In this document: in pieces, positions 47,836 through 58,559 of the stretch
How positions within the stretch are numbered: position 1 is the stretch's first letter
Layout of the letters: each line of letters starts with the position of its first letter
The notes under the pieces: generated by a model
What the model saw: only the letters and a program-made list of their open reading frames with translations
Told to the model about the DNA's origin: nothing
Databases searched by the model: none
Assembly (NCBI GenBank): GCA_037976565.1
Contig: CP137674.1
Location: 5,889,284-5,953,283 of the forward strand
Direction: 5' to 3'
Origin: Mesocentrotus franciscanus
Taxonomy: Eukaryota; Echinodermata; Echinoidea; Camarodonta; Strongylocentrotidae
Length of the DNA stretch: 64,000 nt
Translations under genes and position numbers: made by a program

Positions 47836-48277
47836 TGCAAGCATGTAAACAAGTTCACTTTCCATGTTTATCCTCCAGTAACACGTACAAAAAAGACATT
47901 CACTTTATAATAGACACAATGACATTTAACGTATTTCATTTTAAGCCTTTACAAATTTGATTTCCTTCACATATGGCTAGTATAATTAATTAATTTCTGA
48001 TTATATATGTTATAAATTTAGTCGCACATATATGTTCCTCTCCTGAGCTTACCAGTTTCTAGTGATACGATGCAAAGGTACGGGTCACAAAAGCTAAGCT
48101 ATGATGGTGAAGCGCCACGTAATCAGACCCTGAGCGTCGGCGCCACAGGTCAAGATGTGCCAAAGAATGGTGAACGCCCTAGTGGCATTGAGAGCTCCGT
48201 GAACACGAGTGCAGAAAGATGTAAATAGTCGTGCAGCACGCGATGAGCGATCGAAGCAACGAAGTCTGACGGACCTT

Positions 48278-48612
48278 TAGGCCCGGTCACACACAGCCCT
48301 CCACGGGCGTATCGCGGCCGAATCACGGCCAAAAATTTCTGCCCGTGAAGCAGACGCTGTTGGACGCTTTGAGGTCGCGATAAAGACGCGATACAGCCGT
48401 ACTTTACCCGTCGTTACACGCGGTAAGAAATTCACACGCGGTTGGCCGCGCGAAAAAGTTTTGGGCTGCCCAAAATTTAGACCGCGGGTAATCGCGGGCG
48501 GTACACGTGGTACACACGCGGTAAAGACGCGGTACAGACGCGGAACGAACGTGCTAGGACGTGCTACGGCCGCGGTTAAGACGTGGTTACACGCGGTAGG
48601 ACGCGAAATTTT
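48278..48612. repeat. CpG-rich repeat related to the palindrome below
   Basis: Begins AGGCCCGGTCACACACAG, the same terminus as the palindrome, and is filled with ACGCGGTA-like CpG-rich words. It may be a diverged or truncated element of the same family lying head to tail with it. Confidence 0.55.
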
Positions 48613-48938
48613 AAGGCCCGGTCACACAGCCTTTCGCGTCTGTATCGCGGGTAAAATTTCGCGATTTTTTTGCCCGCGGTTGCCCGTGGTGGAAAATGTG
48701 CAAAATTGGCTTACCCGCGGTTCGGCTGCTTTATTATACCCGTGGTAGGCCGCGGTACCGCCGCGCTTCACCCGCGATAAGGACGCGGAACAGTCGCCGG
48801 CGTCTGTTCCGCGGGCATACCACGGGTAAACCGCGGGTAAGCCAATTTTGCGCATTTTCCACCACGGGCAACCGCGGGCAAAAAAATCGCGAAATTTTAC
48901 CCGCGATACAGACGCGAAAGGCTGTGTGACCGGGCCTT
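48613..48938. mobile_element. CpG-rich near-perfect palindromic element (about 326 bp)
   Basis: GGCCCGGTCACACAGCC at the left and its complement at the right continue as inverted repeats for well over 100 bp on each side, with few mismatches, around a short core near 48770. The left flank is TTAA; the right flank is TTTT, so no clean target duplication is evident. It explains four mutually overlapping mirror open frames here. Confidence 0.8.
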
Positions 48939-49023
48939 TTGGTCGAAGAGCACACCTGTCGGTGCAAGTCAAAGCTCGGATCCCGAGTAAAGCGATAACA
49001 CTGATTGATATGAATCAACCGAC

Positions 49024-50403
49024 CAGGGGCGGCGATCCCGGGGACAGGGGGGACACGTCCCCCTCGATTTTTAGGGGATCGTCCCCCCTGAAAATTTGAA
49101 AAAGTACCCCTCAAAAATGTATAGCAAATACTGGCTGCAACACACACTTTTAGGCTCTGGAGGGCCCAAGAGTGCAGCGGTTAGACAAATAAAAATGCAA
49201 AAATCTTCTCACTCGGAAGATACGCTCCTCGCATAATATCCTTCAAAATGTAAATGTAGATATTGTATAAAACTGAAGTGTGCAAAAAGTATATTGCTTG
49301 TTCTTATACTGTAGTTTTTATATTGCAAAGAAACTTAAAAACTGTGAGGGTAGTCACTTCTGTCACCTTCACCCTTCTCGTTCACTATGCTCCCTCGTAC
49401 TGGCATACTGATGGGGGCTTAGGGCAGTTGCCCCCAATAAAATTAAATCGATACCAGTGATTTACGAATGTTGCTGAAATGGCATGATTTTTCCTGAGCT
49501 TCCGGGGCTCTGCCTGGACCCCACCAAGAGCACTAAAGCGTGCCCCTGGTTGCTCATCTGACCGTTATTAAATGCCTAATACCCCTGAGCTTCCGGGGGC
49601 TCTGCCCCCTGGACCCCACCAAGGGTCTTAAAGCGTGCCCCTGGTTGCTCATCTGACGGTAATTAAATGACTAAAACCCATTAGCTTCCGTGGGCTCCGC
49701 CCCCTGGACCCCACCAGGGCCCTGAAGCGGGCCACGTACTGGATGCTCATATGGCCGTTATTAAATGCCTAATACCCCTGAGCTTCCGGGGGCTCTGCCC
49801 TGGACCCCACCAAGGGCCTTAAAGCGTGCCCCTGGTTGCTCATCTGACGGTAATTAAATGACTAAAACCCATTAGCTTCCGGGGGCTCCGCCCCCTGGAC
49901 CCCACCAGGGCCCTAAAGCGAGCCCCTGGATGCTCATATGACCGTTATTAAATGCCTAAAGCCCCTGAGCTTCCGGGGGCTCTGCCCCCTGGACCCCACC
50001 AAGGGCCGTAAGATAGCCCCTGGTTGCTCATCTTATCGTAATTTAATGCTTAAAACCCCCGAGCTTCTAGGCGCTCCGCCCCAGACCCCACTCCAATTAG
50101 TGACCTGCATGCCAGTGACACAAATAATGTATCAAAATACGCTCATCTGAACGTAATTAAATGCCTAAAACCCCTGAGCTTCCGGGGGCTTCGTCCCTTG
50201 GCCCCCGCCTTTGCCCCTGGACCCCACGCCAATTTACGCTCCACTTCCTTTGCTCTACCTGATCGTTAATACCTTAGCCCCCTTCCACTTTGACAATGGT
50301 GATGCTGATTTTTTCCTGCCCCCAAACGTTTTTGGTCATTACGACACTGCTCCCTCGCATTTCGCCCCCCCCCCCCGGTCATGAAAAGAAATCGCCGCCC
50401 CTG
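49024..50403. mobile_element. hAT-type non-autonomous element filled with tandem repeats (1,380 bp)
   Basis: Inverted termini CAGGGGCGGCGAT and ATCGCCGCCCCTG are flanked by the 8-bp direct repeat CAACCGAC (49016-49023 and 50404-50411). CAGGGG-type ends with an 8-bp duplication are characteristic of hAT transposons. The interior contains about eight ~94-bp tandem repeats. No transposase was found. Confidence 0.9.
49490..50270. repeat. About 94-bp minisatellite inside the hAT element
   Basis: GAGCTTCCGGGGGCTC recurs (sometimes TAGCTTCC) at about 49496, 49587, 49682, 49780, 49873, 49967, 50061 and 50176. Each unit runs through CTGGACCCCACCA, AAAGCG, GCCCCTGG, TGCTCAT and TTATTAAATGCCTAA. Alternate units carry GAGCTT with CCCCTGAG or TAGCTT with CCCATTAG, suggesting a two-unit higher-order period in part of the array. 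Confidence 0.9.
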
Positions 50404-50464
50404 CAACCGACTACCGGTTCAAATGAAAAAAATAGTTCGAGTAACTAATACTGAAAACGAAATG

Positions 50465-50730
50465 ATTATAGGATCCAAATGAAAAAACATATTAAAGAGA
50501 ATAGTGTTACTTTCCTGTCACTTAATGTGTGGGGGATAAGGAATGATAGAAAAAGATATTCAATATTTCAAAAGGCCGATGTTTTGTTTCTGCGAGAGAC
50601 TTTTCTTACACTGGACCTGGACGAAAAAATTAAGAGAGAATGGAAGGGACAGTATTTTCACTCATTTGGAAGCAACCATGGAAAAAGTGTTTTGATACTG
50701 TATAAAGAAAATTTAGATATTTGTATTCAA
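50465..50730 (+). mobile_element. LINE-F part 1: L1/Tx1-like endonuclease N-terminus
   Basis: The plus strand reads VTFLSLNVWGIRNDRKRYS, ADVLFLRETFLT and EWKGQYFHSFGSNHGKSVL, the start of an L1/Tx1-type apurinic endonuclease (LNVWGI and the catalytic-Glu RETF region). It is cut at 50730 by the 3' tail of another LINE; the element resumes near 54037. Confidence 0.8.
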
Positions 50731-53560
50731 GTTTCAAGTTTCAAGTTTATTTCACATTTCACCAAAAAGAGTTTACATAATTGACAAGATTAGAACATAA
50801 CTAGACATGTAATACTTGTTTCGGAACAAGTATAGGTGGGCTGTTCCAATTAGTGCCTACCACACATGGTTAGGGAGATAGTGAGCAGTGAAATGTTTGA
50901 CCTTTGACCCTAATTTACATACTAAGTAGTTAAGATACCATTGGCATGATTTGACCTTAATTTTTGAAATAATCCTCTTATTCATTTCATGTCTATTAGT
51001 GTGCCAAATTTCAAGTCTATACAAAGCATGGTTTTCGAGAAACCATGTACAGTATATTTTACCTTTAACCTTAAAATTTAAATAACATAATGAAATATGC
51101 ATATTCTCGATTTTGTGTTTTTATATCAAATATTTTTTCTTACCTATCAACATGCAACGTTTTAAGTCAATTGCGACCAATATACCAAAATACTCCACAT
51201 ATACATTACACGTGAACGGAAAATGGAATTCTCAATGGTTCGGAAGACCCGACCACTAACTGGATTAGGTATTCATACCCGTTGCACCATCTTTTGGTTA
51301 CCCTCTCTCTCTTCTAACAAATAGTTAAACCAAAAACTCGAAATCATTAATATTAGATGTACTAAGTACTAATAACAGATATCAATTAAGCTTGCTTGCA
51401 TAATTAAAGTTATTTAGAAATCTTTTAGTGCATGCCTCTATGTGATGTGTCTATTAAGGGTCTGGGCAAACAACTATGCCTCAAAACCGCAAATTCCCCC
51501 TAATGGACAGACAAGGTCACGCGCTGGCTGAGAGGTAAATATTACCAAATTATGATTTTTATGATATCTGTAAAGAATTTTGCTAAACTTGCTTAATATA
51601 TGAATACAATGGAGAATTTAAGGTGAACACAAACTTCGAACGAAAGGAATTGACCAACGCTATTACAGTTGGTTTTCTGCATGACGAAGATAGTCTCTTG
51701 TCAAGACGTCGATTACTATGACTTGAAAAAATTGAGTACAACCTTTCCAAACATTGTCGTTCACTTGCGTTGTACAGAATAAAACGAGCGAACAACCTAA
51801 CAGTAATACGAATGAATTTATTAAACAAAATTATAGCGTATTTTCATACACTGATACCATAAAGTTGGAATAATTTTGTTACACTGACCAATGTTCAGAA
51901 AAATAAACCCTAATCATATTGATTTAGTACACTCATTTTTACTGATGCCTAAATACACAGTTAGTAAAGATTAACTGTGGTTTGATTTTCATTATGAGGG
52001 AATTGATGATTAAAGTTTTGAGAAAATATGCACTTTGTCTAGATTAAGTGTCAAAGACTTTATGAACTACTTACCTACTTATTTCTTCTATATATTTTAT
52101 CTTAATATGTATTCTAATGTTTCTTATTTTCTCTTGATAATATTTCAGCCGATCGTCGACATTACCCTTTTTAAAGACTGGAATTACCTTCGCAATTTTC
52201 ATTTTGCTTGGGACTATTCCATCTACCAAAGACAAATTAAATACAAATGTCAGTGGAGAGACTATTTCATGGATAATAGTTTTAAGTAGATAATTTGAAA
52301 TACCATCACAGCCATAACTTTTCTTTACATTTAAGTCATTCACGATATCAGTAATCTCTGTTTCATGTATGGGTACAAGAAATAATGATTGAGCATTTGG
52401 GTTTCTTAGGAACGAGTGGAAATAATTATTTGTGGCAGGGATTTTACTGGCAAGATCTGGCCCTATATTTACAAAAAAGGAGTTGAATGCCTCTGCTATG
52501 CCGAAAGGGTCTTTTATTTCGTTTCCGTTGTAGACGATCTTACTGAATTCTATTTTTTTCTTTTCACCTTTTCTGAGAACATTATTGATAATTTTCCAGG
52601 TTGATTTTATGTCTTTTTTGTTAGCGGTGAATTGGGTTGAATAATAATTCTTTTTGCCCTACGTATTAGGGAATTACGATAGGAAGAATATTTTAGCTTA
52701 GATTCGTCTGTTCTTTTAGATTTATATTTGTAAAAAATACTATTTTTCCGGTTAATAGATCTGAGTATAGACTTGGAGATCCAGGGGGATCTAGGTACCT
52801 TTTTATAACTTGACTTGGAAGGTGATTTCACTGGAATATAAATATCACATAAAGCCATAATTATATCAACTAGCTTGTTATAAGCATCATTAACATCATT
52901 ATTGTCAAGAACTACAGACCAGTCAGTGAGTATCAGATTTGCTCTGAGTCTAGCTATATTGTCTTCTGACATATGGCGTGAACCCACTTTGATATGCTGA
53001 ATATCAGGCTTGAATGGGTTAGAAATATGGGGTACATGTAAACACTGGGAAATGATCTGATATGTCAGAAACTATAATGCCTTGATCCATACAATAGGAA
53101 ATATTGGAGAACACATTATCAATAAGGGTTGATGCATTATGAGAAATTCGTGTTGGTTTCGTTATACATGGGAAAAGTGATTTTGAAGTCATGATATCCA
53201 AGAAATCTCGACAGTGTGGTTTTTCATTATAATCAAATAGGTTAAGATTAAAATCGCCCATTATCAAACAATGTTTTTCATTAAAGGACGGTGAGGTTAA
53301 CATAGATTGTAATGTATCAATAAAATCAGTATAATTTGAGTTTGGTGGCTTGTAGATTTCACCGACAATTATGTTTCTCCCCTGTGGGACATTAATTTCA
53401 ATAAAAATGCTTTCGATAGCGTCAGTTAATATATGCAATGGGAACGGCTGACAAAGTCAACACATGGGAATAATTGTAATTCCAAAGTAGACTCAATTCG
53501 GATCCCGGAAGGCCCCGAGCTCAAAAGTTCACTCACCCGTGCCACGCCACGTCACCACTC
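50731..53560 (-). mobile_element. LINE-G: fragmentary CR1-type LINE inserted in LINE-F
   Basis: The 3' tail (GAAACTT repeats in minus orientation) is at 50731-50760. The minus strand reads endonuclease C-terminus (EIYKPPNSN, IMGDFNLNLF, TKPTRISHNASTLIDN, SDISDHFPVF), linker (PWISKSILRSINRKNS) and the beginning of RT (KKSYGCDGISNYLLK, AKVIPVFKKG), which stops abruptly near 52140. Between 50860 and 52100 no coding remnant is visible, so the RT core is deleted or replaced. Confidence 0.78.
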
Positions 53561-53740
53561 CCGTCCCTTTGCACAAACACAAATGATTTGTGTGTACCAA
53601 TAATGTGTAATCGTCCATGACCTAGCATCGTTTATCCATCCATGAATGAACCTGCATTCAATCAGCAGATGTAGTAGTTTTATTGTATTAAAAGAAAACC
53701 AACGCTCCTTCTCTCCCCTTTCCTTTTCTTCTCTGCAAGT

Positions 53741-53844
53741 CACTCCTCTGCTTTTTTATTTATATTCTTGTATCTAAGTTGAGGGCTGCGGGCACTCCTC
53801 TGCTTTTTTATTTATATTCTTGTATCTAAGTTGAGGGCTGCGGG
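53741..53844. repeat. 52-bp unit repeated twice in tandem
   Basis: Units 53741-53792 and 53793-53844 appear identical (CACTCCTCTG ... GGGCTGCGGG). They belong to the 3' UTR-like sequence that follows. Confidence 0.9.
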
Positions 53845-54036
53845 CACGTCAAGCTACTTTGCTTATGTTGTAGCCCTCCTGCATCTAATGTATGTTAATT
53901 ATGCATTGAATATTTTGTTTAATTTTGTATGTTTTCTGTATAAAATTATATGAAATATTGTATCAAACCATACTATGTTCATGAAAATGTATGATGAAGA
54001 AAAAAAAAAGATGCAGAAACCAATAAATCAAATCAA
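53741..54036 (+). mobile_element. Probable 3' end of another plus-strand LINE
   Basis: Non-coding sequence ending with A-rich sequence and AATAAATCAAATCAAAT, a tail style typical of non-LTR retrotransposons. It lies at the right edge of the material inserted into LINE-F and is opposite in orientation to LINE-G. Confidence 0.55.
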
Positions 54037-55550
54037 ATAAACAAATTTAAACGTTGTTTTGCTATTATTTCCAGCAGTATAGTTAAGGATGGACGAATAA
54101 TATTGATTAAGCATGTATTGGTGACAGAAAATATGTCTGGTAAATGTATACCCCCCTTCAAAAAAGAAAGAGAAAGCAATTTTACTTCTTCAACGAATGA
54201 GTAACTGGGTTCAATCACGCAGTGACTTGAAGTCGTATGCATTAGTATTTGGAGGTGACTTCAACTGTTTAAATAAACCAGATGTTGATACTCTTGGAGC
54301 AAAATATATTTATAAAAAGTTACCAGAGTATAATCAAGTGGTTAGATTAGTTGATATATGGCGAAAATTGCACCCCGAAACGAAACAATTTACGTAATTT
54401 AAAATGACTTCTAGAATAAACTTTGGGCTTGTTGCAAATAAGTTAAAATGGTTACTAAGATACTTCGATGAAACATAATGAAAGTGGAAATGGATGTTTG
54501 GTTATTGGTTTGATAAGCTGGATGGTAGTTTGGTTATAAAAAACTGTAAATGTGATCCAAAATATATTTTATCTTTGAAAAACAGAATTCCGGAGTTCTA
54601 TCGTGAAGAATTGTATGTCTATTTTACCTTGAAAAAGAAAAATTGTTGAAGCAAAATAAACAGCTTGACGCTAGTATTGAGAAATGTAAAGAAATGTTAT
54701 GGTTTAACGATAATATAATGGAAGAATTTTGCTATTTAGAAATTTGATACGATAAAATATTTTATTTGTGGGTGATTTAGTAACCAAGAACAGTTTTCTT
54801 ATAGTTAACGGATTAAATGATCATTTTTTTAATGGAAAATGGTTATCAGAGTATACAGCTTGTATTGCATCAATGCCAAAGAATTGGAGGACAAATTTAA
54901 AAGACAATAATTTATTCTTGTTCAGATGATTCAAAGAAAATACGTTAAAGAAAGAATCTTTTATATCATTTGCGGAAACAGTACTTACTAGTTGTTCTAG
55001 TGTAAGGCAGATTAATAATGAGTTATTACAATTAAATGTCGAAATCTCAGGTGTACAATCATTTTGGAGTGAAAAGGTTATGATAAAACTAAACCATTCA
55101 TGGACAGCTACCTGGGCATTCAAATTGAAAAAGGTTCAAGATAATGTCTTTGTTCAATTTAATTTTAAATTTATGTATAATTTACTGCCAACGTTATATA
55201 ATTTAAAGAAATGGAACATGAGGGGTAGCGATGTTTGTATTGAATGTGATCAAGTGGGGGATTTATGATATCTGTTTTGGAGTTGCCTAGAAGTAAATAT
55301 ATCCAATAATATTCAAGAATATGCTCAAATGTAGATACAGTATGTTGTTTATGGAATACAAGAAACAGAGTAGGAAGAAATTGATTTGACATTGACTTAT
55401 GCATTATTTTGAATTTATAAATGTATCAATATTGGAATAGCTTCCACACAGAAGATGAGATGTACTGATTAAAAAATGATATTTATATATGTTTTAAAAA
55501 TTACAAAATGGAACAGCATGTTAAACAATTTATGAAATTAAATTTTACCT
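54037..55550 (+). mobile_element. LINE-F part 2: L1/Tx1-like remnant, RT deleted
   Basis: Resumes with endonuclease (IVKDGRIILIKHV, VYPPSKKKEKA, LVFGGDFNCLN, LVDIWRKLHPETKQFT), decays through 54400-54820, and ends with the zinc-knuckle-like C-terminus (VFVQFNFKFMYNLLP, CIECDQVGDL, LFWSC) near 55070-55300. The reverse transcriptase core is absent. Many stops and frameshifts. Confidence 0.8.
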
Positions 55551-55889
55551 AGAGCGCCTGGCAGGCAGCTGACTGTGCTCCCAATGTTTCTGTGAATTTT
55601 GCACTAAGTATATTGCCTTCTTGTGGACTGAGAGAGGCAGTGGATCATCACAGGATATAGCTCTATCTAGACATTTTCTGTGGATTTTTGTTATACTTAC
55701 TTGTTGTAGAAAGCAGATATTTTTTAAGACTCTACACTGGATCATAGCGTGCAGCCATTTTCATGCTCTGAGTACATGGGCTTGCCCAGCATAGCACCAT
55801 TCAGCATATTCACTCAGCCATATACACAATGGACTATACAACTGACTGGTTCTGGATAAAAGGACCGGTTTCAATGTGTTTTATGCAGC

Positions 55890-56615
55890 ATGAAGCCAGT
55901 GGTGAGCATTTTACTCGCGTCTTTGTTATGCATGTGTATGAATGAAGGCTACCTACCTGTATGTTCTCTGCACGCTTATAAAGCCAGTAGGGTTTTAACC
56001 CCTAAACTTGTTCATCATAAATATTTGTCAACACGTATTTTGTACTACAGTAACAGTAATTCGACTTTTCAGCTTGAGCTCCTACAATGCGGAGACATAA
56101 ACCCGAATCCAGGCCCCACCTTTTCTACTGAGAGCAATTGTCAATATCTTCTACCTCAATTGTATACCTTACAAAACTCGTGTAAATCAACAACTCACCT
56201 TCCACACACAACATGGAAAATCATCAAATATCTAGGTATTCAATGGAAACCTTTTCATCATCGCGGCAAACGAGCAGGAAAGAGAAAAGTCCCGGTATTT
56301 AAAAATCAGTATCCAATTCGTCTTTTTATTCCAGCTCAGGATAATGCATGTTGTGATTTTCAACATAAAATACCAGTCATTACCCGACCCAGGAAAAAAT
56401 GCCAGCATAAAGAAAAAGTGCAAGTTAATTTCTCCAATCTTCGTCGTATTACAAAGGAGAGATGTGTAAATACAGGTTTAAATTTGCCTAAAGTTCTTTT
56501 GTCTAATCCAAGATCAATTAATAACAAATTGGATGAGCTTGAAATCATCGTGAGAGATCATGCTGTTGATAGTAGCTTTGACGGAGACCTGGGAAGTGAA
56601 AGACCCACCTCTTGA
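55890..56615 (+). pseudogene. LINE-H ORF start: leader, 2A-like motif and endonuclease N-terminus
   Basis: 241 codons open. Residues 1-25 form a hydrophobic, Cys-containing leader (SILLASLLCMCM) resembling a signal sequence. Residues 64-76 read LLQCGDINPNPGP, matching the 2A ribosome-skipping motif except for Asn in place of the usual Glu (D-x-E-x-NPGP). A basic region (KRAGKRK, RPRKKCQHK) and the endonuclease entry LPKVLLSNPRSINNK follow. A frameshift near 56570 ends the frame inside the endonuclease; it continues as ALTETWEVKD in another frame. Confidence 0.8.
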
Positions 56616-57415
56616 GCTGTTAAACTTAGATTGTTTTGCCACCTTCTCCAGGCCTCGTGAAAAACGACAAGGAGGTGGAGTAGCTTTGTTTGCTAAACAC
56701 ATATTTCATCCTCGTATATTGACTGATATCTCTGTACCAGAAGATATTGAAGTAATATCTTAAGACCCCCACATTTACCGAGGAAAATCTCTTGTATTAT
56801 TCTGTGTGTACTTTATTTCCCCCAAGAAGTTCTAATGGGGCGGACTATGTAGACCATGTATTTTCGACAATTGATTTTGTACTTGTAAAATATCCTGACG
56901 CAGGGATAGCCGTACTTGGTGATTTTAATGATCTAAGTTTTCAAGACGATAGTTTTAGACAAGTAGTTAACAAACCAACGAGGGGATGTAATATTCTTGA
57001 TAAGATTTTTACAAACTTTTCCGATTTTTATTCAGATATTCCAATTCTTCCTCCAATTGGTAGAAGTGATCACAATTGTATTATTTGGCATCCAACTATT
57101 AGTTCAAAACATACTACTAATACAAAGAACAGGATTGTTCGTCCTTTGAAGGACAGTGGTTTACGATTATTTGGTCAATGGTTGACTGCACAAACTTTGG
57201 AAGAAGTATTTTTAGATACCTCTGATTTATCATTAACGTATAATAGGTTAATTGACACCATTAAATTTCACCTTGATCTATACTTACCTTCGCGTGAAGT
57301 GAAAGTGAGTAGTACTGACAAACCTTGGGTAACTCCATTTATCAAATCACTTATTCGTGACCGACAAAAAGCTTTAAAAAAGGAAAGATACTCTTTGGAG
57401 ACATTTAAGAAATAA
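56560..57415 (+). pseudogene. LINE-H endonuclease domain, broken
   Basis: Two blocks: 56560-56763 (ALTETWEV with catalytic Glu, then KRQGGGVALF) and 56792-57415 (YFIPPRSSNG-like region, AVLGDFNDLS, NKPTRGCNILDKIF, GRSDHNCIIWH). A stop near 56761 and a frameshift separate them. A further frameshift at about 57412 leads into the linker. Confidence 0.8.
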
Positions 57416-57536
57416 AGTTGCTCAAGCTATTTCTGTTGCAAAAAAGATTTATTATAATACTCGTATTAAAAAGGAAAAGTTAAATAATCCTTCAGCCTGG
57501 TATAGACATATAAAGATACTCACAACTGGTAACCAG

Positions 57537-58493
57537 GGGGGTGATTCACTAACAGCTAAAATCGATCCCAAATGAGATAAAAGCTCAATATCACCCCTAA
57601 GAGCGATATCGCTTGTAGGAACTGATTCACTAAGGCATTTGGGATTGATTTTATCCTTAAAATCGCTATTAAGGCTAAGAGTGATCTGGATCACTCTTAG
57701 TACTCTCGTCTTACTCTTTAATAGCCTACACTTTCTGGCAAAGTCAAAGACAAAACTGTCAAGCTGAAGCTAAATTAGAGCAAACAAGAGGAAGATAGAT
57801 ATTGTTAGTCACTGTTAAAGTGATATATCGAATCGTTTTGATTTATACTATGATAGGGTAGGCCTAACTCCGGGCCTAACTTAGTGTATATATATGTAAA
57901 ACACTAAAGACTAAAGTTAGTCCGTTTTCGAGAATACCACATCAAGACTGCTGCTGCTACATGCTAGCTGCATGCATGGGGACGGTAGGTCTAACTTAAT
58001 AATACGTACATTACGTAGATCTAGGCCCTACGTTAAATCCGGCATTTTACTTGAAACAAGCATAAAGAAAGACAAACTATACCCACAGAAAATCGTATGA
58101 ATCCTCACACTGCTACATGAAACAGTCATGAATGATTCTTTGTCATGTCTTATGCAAAATTTCACTCAGCTGTCTTCTAATGTTAAAACGAAATCAACAT
58201 AGAAATGAACGTCATTGACAAATTAAGCGACGATAGCTAGCTAATTATCGTTATGTCGATCGGCTACGCGATTGATTGATGCCCAGTGACCAAAATTTGA
58301 GTCTGTTGATTGGTTGGATTGATCGCGTACATGAATATTCATATGCGCGCATGATTATTCACGCTGGGATTGATCCCAGCCTAAAAGCGATTTAGTGAAC
58401 CAGTCAGGTAGAATCGATTTTAAGTTGGGATTGAAATCAATCCCCAAAATTGCTCTTAGGAACGATATCGTTCCCAGTTAGTGAATCACCCCC
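57537..58493. mobile_element. 957-bp MITE with CAG target duplication in LINE-H
   Basis: Termini GGGGGTGATTCACTAAC and GTTAGTGAATCACCCCC are perfect inverted repeats, with more inverted homology inside (AAAATCGAT, GGGATTGA). CAG flanks both ends (57534-57536, 58494-58496); excising the element plus one CAG restores the LINE frame TGNQDHIPIIIPG. A 3-bp duplication is compatible with PIF/Harbinger-type transposition, though CAG is not its usual target. No coding capacity. Confidence 0.88.
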
Positions 58494-58559
58494 CAGGACC
58501 ATATTCCGATAATAATTCCTGGTATTTATGTTCAAAGTACTCAGTATCGTAAACAAGCA

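Larger units (their letters stand above)
43860..48270. other. Intergenic, mostly unrecognised
   Basis: No host exon is supportable. 44220-45420 is locally richer in GC and CpG. 45650-46140 is an AT-rich stretch with many AAGTTAT-type motifs that looks repetitive but whose family I do not recognise. The open frames at 44899-45279 and 46235-46531 lack motifs. Confidence 0.4.

Noticed and set aside
48461..49147. Several overlapping ORFs of 77-137 codons on both strands
   Set aside because: They mirror one another because the underlying DNA is a CpG-rich palindrome; no domain is recognisable.
53741..53844. 52-bp direct repeats considered as short LTRs or a target duplication
   Set aside because: They are directly adjacent with no intervening element, so this is a simple tandem duplication in a LINE-like 3' UTR.
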